A stretch of 23,819 nucleotides of DNA from NCBI GenBank assembly GCA_050184225.1, contig JBFXAN010000093.1:1-23819 (forward strand). Direction: 5' to 3'. Position 1 is the first letter of the stretch; the number at the start of each line of letters is the position of its first letter. Shown piece after piece: positions 6,668-13,503 of this stretch. The position numbers and the translations under genes are program-made. Below the pieces are notes generated by a model. It saw nothing but the letters and a program-made list of their open reading frames with translations, had not been told where the DNA came from and made no database searches. This DNA comes from JBFXAN01 sp050184225. Lineage in GTDB: Bacteria > Chloroflexota > Dehalococcoidia > CAUJGQ01.

Positions 6668-6693
6668 GTTGGTCCCTTCTTCCCGGATGCGCG

Positions 6694-7524
6694 TTAGCGC
6701 TCCTCGATGGTTACATCCAGAATCTTGTCGCCGGGTGCAGCGCGCGGGTTCTGCTGAGGATCGCGCTTGGTCAGGCTCTGAACGATGTCCATGCCGTTGA
6801 CGACCTTGCCGAAGACCATATAGCCTTGCCGGTCGAGCGACGGCTGCGGCGCCAGGGTGATATAGAACTGACTGCCGCTGACATCGCCGGCCCCCGTCTG
6901 CGCCATCGCGATCGCGCCGGCGACGTGGGTCAGGTCGTTGTCCTCTTTCGGAATGAAATACCCGGGGCCACCGGTCCCGGTTCCCAGCGGGTCGCCGCCC
7001 TGCGCGACGAACCCTTCCAGCACGCGATGGAAGGTCAGGCCGTCGTAGAAGTCGTTGCGCGCCAGAAAGACGAAGTTATTCACCGCCTGCGGCGCTGCCT
7101 GCGCCGCCAGCTCGACCTGGATGTCGCCCTTCTCTGTCTTGAGCGTGGCGATGTATTGCTTGTTCGGGTCGATCTGCATTTCCGGCGGAGCGTCGAACTG
7201 CCGCGCGATCTGGGTCGGCGTCGCCTCCGGCGTGCCGGTCGCCGTGGCGGTGCTGGTGGCGGTTGACTCCGGCGTGGCCGTTTCGAGGATACGGTTGTCG
7301 CGGACGGCGCTACTGGTGTTGGTGGTGCCGGTGGCGGCACAGACCGTACCGCCGATCATGCCGGCGGCGATGATGCCCATGCCACCGAGCACGATCCAGC
7401 GGTTGTGAACGAAGCGATACCAGAATCCATGCTTCGGCGGCGGATGGTAGCCACCCGCGGCCCGGAGCGGATCGAATTGACGTTGTCGCCGCTTCTTCTG
7501 CGGCTGGGAGGAACGACGGCTCAG
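6694..7524 (-). CDS. Membrane-anchored cyclophilin-type peptidyl-prolyl isomerase
   Basis: A cyclophilin domain (about the last 165 residues: TFHRVLEGFVAQGGDPLGTG, MAQTGAGDVSGSQFYITL, LDRQGYMVFGKV) follows a Thr/Ala/Pro-rich linker and a hydrophobic helix (WIVLGGMGIIAAGMIGGTVC). The frame stays open and coding-like upstream of GTG 7392, giving a basic head (SRRSSQPQKKRRQRQ) that fits a cytoplasmic N-terminus. No ATG, GTG or TTG is available there. A CTG at 7524 sits 6 nt after a perfect AGGAGG, so I propose a CTG start and ~276 aa; the conservative start is GTG 7392 (232 aa). The domain would act outside the membrane, aiding folding of exported proteins. Confidence 0.85.
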   Translation of the reverse strand: MSRRSSQPQKKRRQRQFDPLRAAGGYHPPPKHGFWYRFVHNRWIVLGGMGIIAAGMIGGTVCAATGTTNTSSAVRDNRILETATPESTATSTATATGTPEATPTQIARQFDAPPEMQIDPNKQYIATLKTEKGDIQVELAAQAAPQAVNNFVFLARNDFYDGLTFHRVLEGFVAQGGDPLGTGTGGPGYFIPKEDNDLTHVAGAIAMAQTGAGDVSGSQFYITLAPQPSLDRQGYMVFGKVVNGMDIVQSLTKRDPQQNPRAAPGDKILDVTIEER

Positions 7525-7566
7525 AGTGGCCCTCCTGACTGCTGGTTGGGCGCGGACCGGTACAAC

Positions 7567-7592
7567 AAAAATGGGACGGTGACCCCGTCCCA
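7567..7592 (-). terminator. Intrinsic terminator of tRNA-Arg
   Basis: On the minus strand an 8-bp stem (7592-7585 with 7579-7572), loop GGTCA, is followed by TTTTTG. It starts 15 nt after the tRNA 3' end. Confidence 0.85.
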
Positions 7593-7606
7593 GAGCACGC
7601 AGGTCG

Positions 7607-7681
7607 TGGTACCCCCGGCAGGACTCGAACCTACGCCACCGGCTCCGGAGGCCGGTGCTCTATCCGCTGAGCTACGGGGGC
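7607..7681 (-). tRNA. tRNA-Arg (anticodon CCG)
   Basis: On the minus strand: acceptor GCCCCCG/CGGGGGT, D-arm GCTC...GAGC, anticodon stem CCGGC/GCCGG with loop CTCCGGA (anticodon CCG), and T-arm GTAGG-TTCGAGT-CCTGC. The discriminator is A and CCA is encoded. The first pair is G-U. Confidence 0.97.
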
Positions 7682-7692
7682 GGGCACCTTTT

Positions 7693-7722
7693 ATGATAGA
7701 CGGTTGTCACCAAGGGGTTCAA
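7693..7722 (-). promoter_or_regulatory. Promoter of tRNA-Arg
   Basis: On the minus strand, TTGAAC (7722-7717), an 18-nt spacer and TATCAT (7698-7693) place the start a few bases before the tRNA 5' end at 7681. Confidence 0.65.
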
Positions 7723-7844
7723 GACAAATTGTGGGTCAGCTACCGCGTCGGAGCTCGACTTGCTCACCGGAGCAGTGTCCGATCGGCGACCGGCAAAGTC
7801 ATGTGGGAGTTTGCATGTCGGCGGGGACGGGAACGGCCGGCGGG

Positions 7845-8357
7845 CTATGCCGGCGTTGGAGCCTCAACGGGATCGACCAAATCGGCATAGGAGTATCCCA
7901 TAGCCGCAACGAGGCTGCCGAGTGCCGTGAGGGTGACGTCATATCGGCCTAGTTCGATGCGTGACAGGCTGTTGGGGGCGATGCCGGCTCGCTGGGCGAG
8001 TTCCTTGCTGGACAGCCCGCGTGCCTTCCGCAGTGCACGGATGCGTGCGCCCATACGGACGGCATAGTCACGAGCTTCGGCTGCCACAAACGTTGCGTAG
8101 TCACGGTCGGTGAGAAGCCGCACCGTTGACCACGCCACCGCGACGGTGCCGTGACTCGTCGGCACCTGGATCTCGTACGGATCCCATGTAAGTGCATCCC
8201 ACGCTGGTACTCCCGCATCAAATGGCATGAGCCGTCCTGCCGGCACGGTGACCCGATCGCCGTCCTCAAAGACCACGACCAGCGTGTCGTTGTCGATCCT
8301 GACGTTGCTCATACGGTGATAGGCGAGATTGTCCCAGTGGGGGTTCTTGGCGTTCAT
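7845..8357 (-). CDS. DUF2442-XRE fusion, antitoxin-like transcriptional regulator
   Basis: 170 aa from ATG 8357 (GAAGG 10 nt upstream). Residues ~17-83 match the DUF2442 pattern (NVRIDNDTLVVVFEDGDRVT, then a WD..WDPYEIQVP block and VRLLTD). Residues ~102-160 are an XRE/Cro helix-turn-helix (IRALRKARGLSSKELAQRAG, PNSLSRIELGRYDVTLTALG). DUF2442 proteins are often antitoxins paired with DUF4160 toxins, and some carry a fused XRE domain. No toxin gene is visible upstream or downstream, so it is solitary here. A 20-bp palindrome 26 nt upstream suggests autorepression. Internal Met16 is an alternative start. Confidence 0.88.
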   Translation of the reverse strand: MNAKNPHWDNLAYHRMSNVRIDNDTLVVVFEDGDRVTVPAGRLMPFDAGVPAWDALTWDPYEIQVPTSHGTVAVAWSTVRLLTDRDYATFVAAEARDYAVRMGARIRALRKARGLSSKELAQRAGIAPNSLSRIELGRYDVTLTALGSLVAAMGYSYADLVDPVEAPTPA

Positions 8358-8382
8358 CGCACGTTAACCTTCACGAACGCAC

Positions 8383-8402
8383 CATCAACGCATACGTTGA
8401 TG
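8383..8402. promoter_or_regulatory. 20-bp palindromic operator upstream of the DUF2442-XRE gene
   Basis: CATCAACG-CATA-CGTTGATG is a perfect inverted repeat with 8-bp arms and a 4-bp centre, placed 26-45 nt before ATG 8357. XRE dimers typically bind such sites. Binding by this protein is inferred. Confidence 0.6.
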
Positions 8403-8507
8403 ATATCAAGTAGTGATGGCGAAGATCGATACCAGCTGCATCGTCGCGCTGGAGCCGGTGTCTCGGTGAGCATTGAAGTTGCCCGACAGTGCGTTGAACG
8501 CCAGGAA

Positions 8508-8545
8508 TTCCGTCGCACTGAGACGCCGGCCCCAGTGCGACGGAA
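8508..8545 (-). terminator. Hairpin terminator of the amidohydrolase gene
   Basis: A 13-bp perfect stem (8508-8520 with 8533-8545) with a 12-nt loop begins 11 nt after the amidohydrolase stop. There is no long T-run (GGAATTCC follows), so it may act as a REP-like or 3'-protecting hairpin. Confidence 0.6.
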
Positions 8546-8555
8546 AACGCGCAAG

Positions 8556-9734
8556 CTATCCGTCGAGGTGGTACAGTCTCGCGGCGTTGTCGTGCAGGAT
8601 CTTGTGGAGCACGTCGTCGGGGAGGCCGGCGAGGTTCTGCTCGATGTAGTCTTTGGGCACGTCGGCGACCGAGGCAGGGCCGGGCGACATGCTCGTCGGG
8701 TGAGGGAAGTCCGTCTCGTAGAGGATGTTGTTCGGGCCGAGCATCTCGATCGCGGCTTTGGCACTCGCGCGCTCGAACCAGAAGCAGCCGTACACCTGTC
8801 GCTTGAAGTACTCGCTCGGCAGCAGGTCGTACTCCGGGTGCTCCTGCTGCACACCGCTGTTCAACCACTGCCAGTCGAGCGCTTCAAGCACGAACGGGAT
8901 CCAGCCGATGCCGCTCTCGACCGAGACAATGTTCAACCGCGGATGACGGTGGCAGAGACCGGAGATGATCACTTCCATCACCGCGCGTGAGTTATCGAGG
9001 AAGAGCTGGGTCGTGAACTTGGCGTAGTTCGCCTGGCGGCCGTTGCCCCGGTAGCCGCCCCGGATCTGGGTCAGGTCGCCGGAGCCAATGTGGAAGTTGA
9101 TCGTCAGACCGAGATCCTCGGCCGTGGACCAGACCGGCTCCCATTGCGGGTCGGCGAGCGGCGCCTGGCCGAAGACCTCCGGCTCACTGGTGAAGAGAAC
9201 GCCCTTGTGTCCCATCTTCCAGGCGCGATTGATCTCCTGGACCGTGGCCTCCACATCCCAGAACGGTACGGCCATGATCGGGATCAGGCGCTGCGGATCG
9301 GTGTCGCACCACTCGGCGAGGAAGTCGTTGTACGCCTGCACGCACTGGAGCATCAACTCCGGATCTTTGAGCGAGAGAAAGCGCCCGGAGCCGAAGCCGC
9401 CGACATTGGGATAGATCACCTGCGCCCAGAGACCGTACTCGTCCATCCGCTTGAGCCGCTCGATCGGATTCCAGCTGCCGGGATCGGCGTCCGCCATCCG
9501 CGGCGGATGCGACGGTGGGAACTCCTTCCAGCCTGCCATCGCCGGCCCCGCCGCCGCCGCGAAGCGCTCCCCGCCGAAGTACCAGGCTTCTTCCTTGCGT
9601 TCGGGGTCCCACTTCACGTGTGGGACCATGTCGCCCCACTTCTGGACGGAGACACGGGAGGTCCAGAGGTCCTCCGGTTCGGAGACGTGCGTGTCGCTGT
9701 CGATCACCTTGATCCGCTCGACCACTGCTACCAT
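8556..9734 (-). CDS. Amidohydrolase_2 family metal-dependent hydrolase/decarboxylase
   Basis: 392 aa from ATG 9734 (AAGGAG 8 nt upstream). It is a TIM-barrel protein of the amidohydrolase_2/ACMSD group (PF04909). Visible landmarks are the N-terminal metal site IDSDTHVSEP (D14, H16), TINFHIGSGD (H215), the HP-x-LNIV...ESGIGW strand (264-278), the YETDFPHPTS motif (D342, H345), and N..ARLYHLDG at the end. These fit a Zn/Mn enzyme acting on a carboxylated or cyclic compound; members include decarboxylases and lactone hydrolases, and the substrate cannot be read from sequence. It is probably a single-gene unit, with its own promoter (9819-9847) and a hairpin after the stop. Confidence 0.92.
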   Translation of the reverse strand: MVAVVERIKVIDSDTHVSEPEDLWTSRVSVQKWGDMVPHVKWDPERKEEAWYFGGERFAAAAGPAMAGWKEFPPSHPPRMADADPGSWNPIERLKRMDEYGLWAQVIYPNVGGFGSGRFLSLKDPELMLQCVQAYNDFLAEWCDTDPQRLIPIMAVPFWDVEATVQEINRAWKMGHKGVLFTSEPEVFGQAPLADPQWEPVWSTAEDLGLTINFHIGSGDLTQIRGGYRGNGRQANYAKFTTQLFLDNSRAVMEVIISGLCHRHPRLNIVSVESGIGWIPFVLEALDWQWLNSGVQQEHPEYDLLPSEYFKRQVYGCFWFERASAKAAIEMLGPNNILYETDFPHPTSMSPGPASVADVPKDYIEQNLAGLPDDVLHKILHDNAARLYHLDG

Positions 9735-9818
9735 GCTGCCGCTCCTTCTTGCCGCGCCCGCCGGCCGGGGCGCCACATCGCGCTGACTGTCGCACCTGAC
9801 GTGGTCCGTCGTGGCCCC

Positions 9819-9847
9819 GTTCTACCAATGTCCTGAACAGGTGTCAA
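9819..9847 (-). promoter_or_regulatory. Sigma70-type promoter of the amidohydrolase gene
   Basis: On the minus strand a consensus TTGACA (9847-9842), a 17-nt spacer and TAGAAC (9824-9819) predict a start near 9812, leaving a leader of about 78 nt to ATG 9734. Confidence 0.7.
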
Positions 9848-9867
9848 TGTGTGGCGCGCCGATCGCG

Positions 9868-10617
9868 TCAGACCAATGAGGCCCGCAGGTCGAGGACATC
9901 GTGCATCGGCATGATCGTCGAGGCGGCCGGGCGGCGTAGCGCTTCCAGCCGGGCGAGCCGCTCGAGGCCGCGGGTGGTGTCCGAGGCGACGCGGGGTGGG
10001 GCGCACCAGCGCAGCCGGTACTTGAACAGCCAGTAGGTGAACTCTTTCAGGTCGTCGAGACTGATCCGATCGCTGACTCCCAGCCTCCGCTCCGTGCGGA
10101 ACTCGGTCAGCAGGTGTTCGCGGCTGTTCCCATAGATGCGCTGGTAGACCGTGCGGTCAAAGCCCTCGCCCGCCCAGACGTGCGCCCGTCGCTCTTTCTC
10201 AAGGTCTTCTTCGTAAGTGAGCTGCAACGCCTCCTCGACCGTGACGCCATAGAGGTAGTTGAGATGGGCGCGGTACTTCGCCGGGCCGATCGCGCGGCGA
10301 AAGTCGTCCGGGGTGATCTCCTCCGGGGCGCGGGCGTGGTAGAGGAGCGCGTCCTTCTCGGCGGCGGGAATCACATCGGCGAGCTCGTCGAGGATGCGTT
10401 CGGCGAGGAGCAGCCAGTCGAACGCCTCACCGCCGATCAGGTAGCGGTAGTGCCGGCCGCCGACCATCTCCTCCGGCACCCGCCAGCGGGCGATCGCCGC
10501 CAGCAACGCGCGGAACCACGGCTCCCCACTGAGCACCGCCGCACGCATCTCGCCGACGATATCGCTCGTCTGATCCGGCGTATCGTCGAAGCCCTCGGTG
10601 ACGTTTTCCGAACCCAT
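9868..10617 (-). CDS. Conserved-looking hypothetical protein, 249 aa
   Basis: I recognise no domain. The protein is soluble, has no signal peptide, and is rich in charged and aromatic residues (EEMVGGRHYRYLIGGEAFDWLLLAE, AIGPAKYRAHLNYLYGVTVEEALQLTYEEDLEKERRA is cut here to its flavour). It looks largely helical. The C-terminal third contains an ISLDDLKEFTYWLFKYRLRW segment. Codon use matches the neighbours, supporting a real gene. ATG 10617 has only a weak purine stretch upstream. The gene lies between the amidohydrolase, which has its own promoter, and a composite repeat element. Confidence 0.8.
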   Translation of the reverse strand: MGSENVTEGFDDTPDQTSDIVGEMRAAVLSGEPWFRALLAAIARWRVPEEMVGGRHYRYLIGGEAFDWLLLAERILDELADVIPAAEKDALLYHARAPEEITPDDFRRAIGPAKYRAHLNYLYGVTVEEALQLTYEEDLEKERRAHVWAGEGFDRTVYQRIYGNSREHLLTEFRTERRLGVSDRISLDDLKEFTYWLFKYRLRWCAPPRVASDTTRGLERLARLEALRRPAASTIMPMHDVLDLRASLV

Positions 10618-10673
10618 AGAGTTCCAGTGTACTTTTCCCCGCCACCGCTGAGAATACTCAACCGCGAGTGATA

Positions 10674-10829
10674 AACCGCAGAGACGCAGAGGACACAGAG
10701 GTTCGATTTGTCATGCTGAGGAGCGTAGCGACGAAGCATCTCGTCGATTGGTATCAAGGCGGCTGCGAGATTCTTCGCTGCGCTCAGAATGACAATTTGA
10801 ACCTTTGCGTCCTCTGCGTCTCTGCGGTT
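10674..10829. repeat. Composite nested inverted-repeat element (MITE/REP-like)
   Basis: Outer arms 10674-10704 and 10799-10829 are 31-bp inverted repeats with two mismatches, starting AACCGCAGAGACGCAGAGGA. Inside them, 10708-10742 and 10767-10795 form a second imperfect inverted pair with the TTGTCAT...CTGAG...GAAG.ATCTC pattern. The whole 156 bp can fold into one long hairpin. The inner pattern recurs at 18762-18790. No gene lies in 10618-10832. Confidence 0.85.
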
Positions 10830-10832
10830 CGC

Positions 10833-11489
10833 CTACCTCGGGGTGATGGGGATCTCGTCGGTGCGGACGTCGGCGGTGACGGTGATGCCGAACTCGTCGA
10901 TCGCGGCGCTGGTCACGGTCGCCGGGAGGCCGCCCAGGGCCGATGCAAGCTGACGGTTGAGCGGGTCCTCCGCCAGGCGGTCGAGATTCGATGGGACCGG
11001 GAGCCGGCCGACCTGCGCGCGCCGCACCAGCATCTTCAGCGTGCCGTTCTCGACGTACGGCTCCAATTCGACCGAGCCGGAAACGGTCTGGCCGAAGATC
11101 GTGAAGTCGCCGCGGATCAGCAACCGGCCGTTGCTGTTGCCGCTGCGGATGTTGGTCAGCGGCACCGGAATCTCGCCGCTGTCGATGCCCCGCTGAATCA
11201 GCGCCGACATCAGGTCGTAGCTCAGCGTCACCGTCACGTCCGGGTTATCCGGTGGCGGCTGTGAGGTGAACTCCGGCAGGCCGCTGGACCCATCGGAGAC
11301 AAGCAGCTGAACCAACAGCGTCAGACCGACACCGGCCGCGACACCAATGAGCAGCGCGGGCAGCCATCGTCGCAGCGGCCGCAGGCTGCGCCGCCAATTC
11401 GCCGCTCGAACGTCGAGTGCGTCTTCCCGCGTGGTCGGCTCTGTCGGTCCGGGCACGTGTAACTCGATTCCGGCGATCGACCTCGACAA
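10833..11489 (-). CDS. Single-pass membrane protein resembling YpmS/DUF2140
   Basis: 218 aa from TTG 11489 (GGAG about 8 nt upstream). A basic cytoplasmic head (NWRRSLRPLRRW) is followed by one membrane helix (about 41-64, WLPALLIGVAAGVGLTLLVQ) and an external domain. That domain (DVTVTLSYDLMSALIQRGI, LLIRGDFTIFGQTVSGSVEL, VENGTLKMLVRRAQVGRLPV) has the order of elements seen in YpmS/DUF2140 and DUF2993-type lipid-binding-like proteins: a lipid- or ligand-facing beta domain after an anchor. The match is from memory and is weak. It is divergent from the lipoprotein at 11646. Confidence 0.8.
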   Translation of the reverse strand: MSRSIAGIELHVPGPTEPTTREDALDVRAANWRRSLRPLRRWLPALLIGVAAGVGLTLLVQLLVSDGSSGLPEFTSQPPPDNPDVTVTLSYDLMSALIQRGIDSGEIPVPLTNIRSGNSNGRLLIRGDFTIFGQTVSGSVELEPYVENGTLKMLVRRAQVGRLPVPSNLDRLAEDPLNRQLASALGGLPATVTSAAIDEFGITVTADVRTDEIPITPR

Positions 11490-11645
11490 GGAACCGCTCC
11501 GGCCGGAGTGGTAGCCGATATCACCGCCTCATTACCCCACCGGATGATACCTGACCGTGTTTGTTTGGGCGGACACTGACGCTATCAGCGCGTATCTGTG
11601 CAACTCGTATACATGGGTATGCGAGCGGTTGTAGGGGGATTTGTG

Positions 11646-12053
11646 ATGAAGCAACGTATGCCGCGGCTGCTGGTTGCCGTGCTGCTGATCGGCGCGGTCG
11701 CGCTCGTTGCCTGCGAAGACGGCAGCGATGTTACCGCCGAGCAGGCGCAGGACAGAATCAACGAGACGTCGGACGACGTTCAGGCGCAGGCCGATGATGT
11801 ATGGGCGGATCTGCGTACCGATGGCGAGCGGCTGATTGATGAGGTCCAGACGCGCAACGATTCCGACGCAAAGGACCAATTGCTCGATCGCTGTCGCAAC
11901 GCCGAGGAGCAGCTTCGGAAGGACGACAATGCGAACGCCGACCGGGTCAATGAGCTCTGCGACGACATCCGTAACGCCGATCCGGACGATAGCCAGGCGT
12001 GGACCACGATCAAAGCGCGCTTCGACGAACTGAGCAACGAATTCCGCAACTAG
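11646..12053 (+). CDS. Small lipoprotein with helical extracellular domain
   Basis: 135 aa from ATG 11646 (AGGGGG 7-8 nt upstream). A type II signal peptide ends in the lipobox LVAC (C23), so the mature protein is lipid-anchored on the outer face. The rest is acidic, rich in Asp/Glu/Asn/Gln, and predicted helical or coiled-coil (AEQAQDRINETSDDVQAQAD, NDSDAKDQLLDRCRNAEEQL). Two further cysteines (in DRCRN and ELCDD) could form a disulfide. No known domain. An in-frame ATG at 11598 would give a longer N-terminus before the signal peptide and is less likely. Confidence 0.85.
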   Translation: MKQRMPRLLVAVLLIGAVALVACEDGSDVTAEQAQDRINETSDDVQAQADDVWADLRTDGERLIDEVQTRNDSDAKDQLLDRCRNAEEQLRKDDNANADRVNELCDDIRNADPDDSQAWTTIKARFDELSNEFRN

Positions 12054-12117
12054 GTGAGCGGTGCGCGTCGCCGGTGACGCGTCTACAACTCAACCTCCCA
12101 TCGAATGGAGATGCGCC

Positions 12118-12435
12118 ATGTCCCAAACGACCTGTCCCACGTGCGGCATGCAGCAGTCGGAGTGGCTTGGCACGGACCGACAGGGGTTCGTCCTCGAAGG
12201 GCAGCGCCACTGCTGCGAAGGATGCGCCCGTGGCGCCGGTTGCACCTGCCGGGTCGCGAATCCCGGTATCGAGCGGCAGAATCCCGACGGCGACGCCGCG
12301 ACGCGGCTGATGACGCCACGTGACCGCAACGGCCGTCCCCTGAGCCAATCTGAGGTTCAGACGCTCGAGTCCCGGGGCGCGCCGGTTCAGCTCGAAGGAA
12401 CCGGTTCGCGTCAGCCAACCCGATCGACAGAGTAA
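12118..12435 (+). CDS. Metallothionein-like cysteine-rich small protein
   Basis: 105 aa from ATG 12118 (GGAG 7 nt upstream). Seven cysteines sit in the first 44 residues: C6-P-T-C9, then H31-C32-C33-E-G-C36 and G-C42-T-C44. The HCCEGCARGAGCTC block resembles bacterial metallothioneins (SmtA/PF02069 type), which bind Zn, Cd or Cu. The remaining 60 residues are polar and disordered. It has no signal peptide, so it is probably cytoplasmic, for metal storage or trafficking. It follows the lipoprotein gene by 64 nt and could be co-transcribed. A zinc-ribbon reading of CPTC + CCEGC is the alternative. Confidence 0.8.
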   Translation: MSQTTCPTCGMQQSEWLGTDRQGFVLEGQRHCCEGCARGAGCTCRVANPGIERQNPDGDAATRLMTPRDRNGRPLSQSEVQTLESRGAPVQLEGTGSRQPTRSTE

Positions 12436-12557
12436 TCCTCCTCACTCGGGCAGAGCGTTGGAAATGGTTCGTTTACTTCCGTTCATCGCCCGTTGATGTT
12501 GACTGCCTAGCATGACGGCGGCCTGATCGTGCCAAACATCACGCACAGGACCGCGCC

Positions 12558-13475
12558 ATGCTCAAGTTCTTCGTTCGGCGCCTGCTCCGCAGTATCCTCA
12601 CGCTGTTGCTTGTCGTCACTGCGGTCTTCATCGCGCTGCGCGTGACCGGCGACCCGGCGCAGGCGATGCTCCCGGACGACGCGACGCCGGAGCAGATGGA
12701 AGCGTTTCGCGAACGCTTCGGTCTGGACCACTCGATCCCGGTGCAATACGCCCGGTATATTCAGCAGCTGGCACAAGGAGAGTTTGGTGAGTCCCTACGC
12801 GAGCGGCGGCCGGCGACCGACCTGCTCCGCAGCCGCATCCGCCCCACGCTGGAACTGGCCACCGCCGCGCTGGTGATCGGCCTGGCCGTTGGTATCCCAG
12901 CCGGTGTGCTGGCGGCGGTCAAACACAACCAGGTCTGGGATCGTGTGCTGATGGGTGGGGCCTTCCTCGGTCAGTCCGCCCCCAATTTCTTCATCGGCAT
13001 CATCCTCATTCTGGTGTTCGCGCTGGAGTTGAAGCTGCTGCCGAGCTCGGGCCGTGGTGGCTGGCAGAACCTGATCCTGCCGGCCCTGACGCTCTCCACG
13101 GGATTGCTGGCGGGGACAGCGCGGATGACGCGCTCGTCCATGCTTGAGGTGATCCGTCAGGATTACGTCCGCACCGCCCGCGCCAAGGGCCTGCCGGAGC
13201 GGGCGCTGCTGATCCGCCACTGTCTACGCAATGCCGCCATCCCCGTGATCACGCTGATCGGACTCCAGGTGAGCGTGATGATCGGCGGCGCGGCGATCGT
13301 CGAGACGGTCTTTGCCTGGCCGGGTGTTGGGCGGCTGGCCGTCAACGCCATCGCCATCCGTGATTATCCCGTGATCCAGTTGATCGTGATCATGGTCGCC
13401 GCGTCGGTCGTGGTCGTAAACCTCGGTGTCGACCTGATCTACGCCCTGCTCGATCCGCGCATCCGCCAGGCCTAG
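12558..13475 (+). CDS. ABC importer permease, DppB/OppB type
   Basis: 305 aa, typical length, with six hydrophobic segments. The N-terminus (FFVRRLLRSILTLLLVVTAVF) and GDPAQAML are DppB hallmarks. The EAA loop ARAKGLPERALLIRHCLRNA contacts the ATPase, and the end has ETVFAWPGVGRLAVNAI. It forms the membrane channel with the next permease for peptides, nickel or similar solutes. ATG 12558 has AGGA 8 nt upstream. It is the first gene of the uptake cluster; a TTGACT at 12499-12504 with CCTGAT 17 nt downstream is a weak promoter candidate. Confidence 0.95.
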   Translation: MLKFFVRRLLRSILTLLLVVTAVFIALRVTGDPAQAMLPDDATPEQMEAFRERFGLDHSIPVQYARYIQQLAQGEFGESLRERRPATDLLRSRIRPTLELATAALVIGLAVGIPAGVLAAVKHNQVWDRVLMGGAFLGQSAPNFFIGIILILVFALELKLLPSSGRGGWQNLILPALTLSTGLLAGTARMTRSSMLEVIRQDYVRTARAKGLPERALLIRHCLRNAAIPVITLIGLQVSVMIGGAAIVETVFAWPGVGRLAVNAIAIRDYPVIQLIVIMVAASVVVVNLGVDLIYALLDPRIRQA

Positions 13476-13503
13476 CAATCGGCATCCGAAGACTGGGAGG
13501 ACG

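Noticed and set aside
8358..8555. Possible toxin gene upstream of the DUF2442-XRE protein
   Set aside because: No frame gives a DUF4160-like or other toxin motif; the stretch holds a terminator hairpin, the palindrome and only short open frames.
10668..11264. 198-aa plus-strand open frame starting in the composite repeat
   Set aside because: Its first part is translated repeat sequence and the rest is antisense to the YpmS-like gene.
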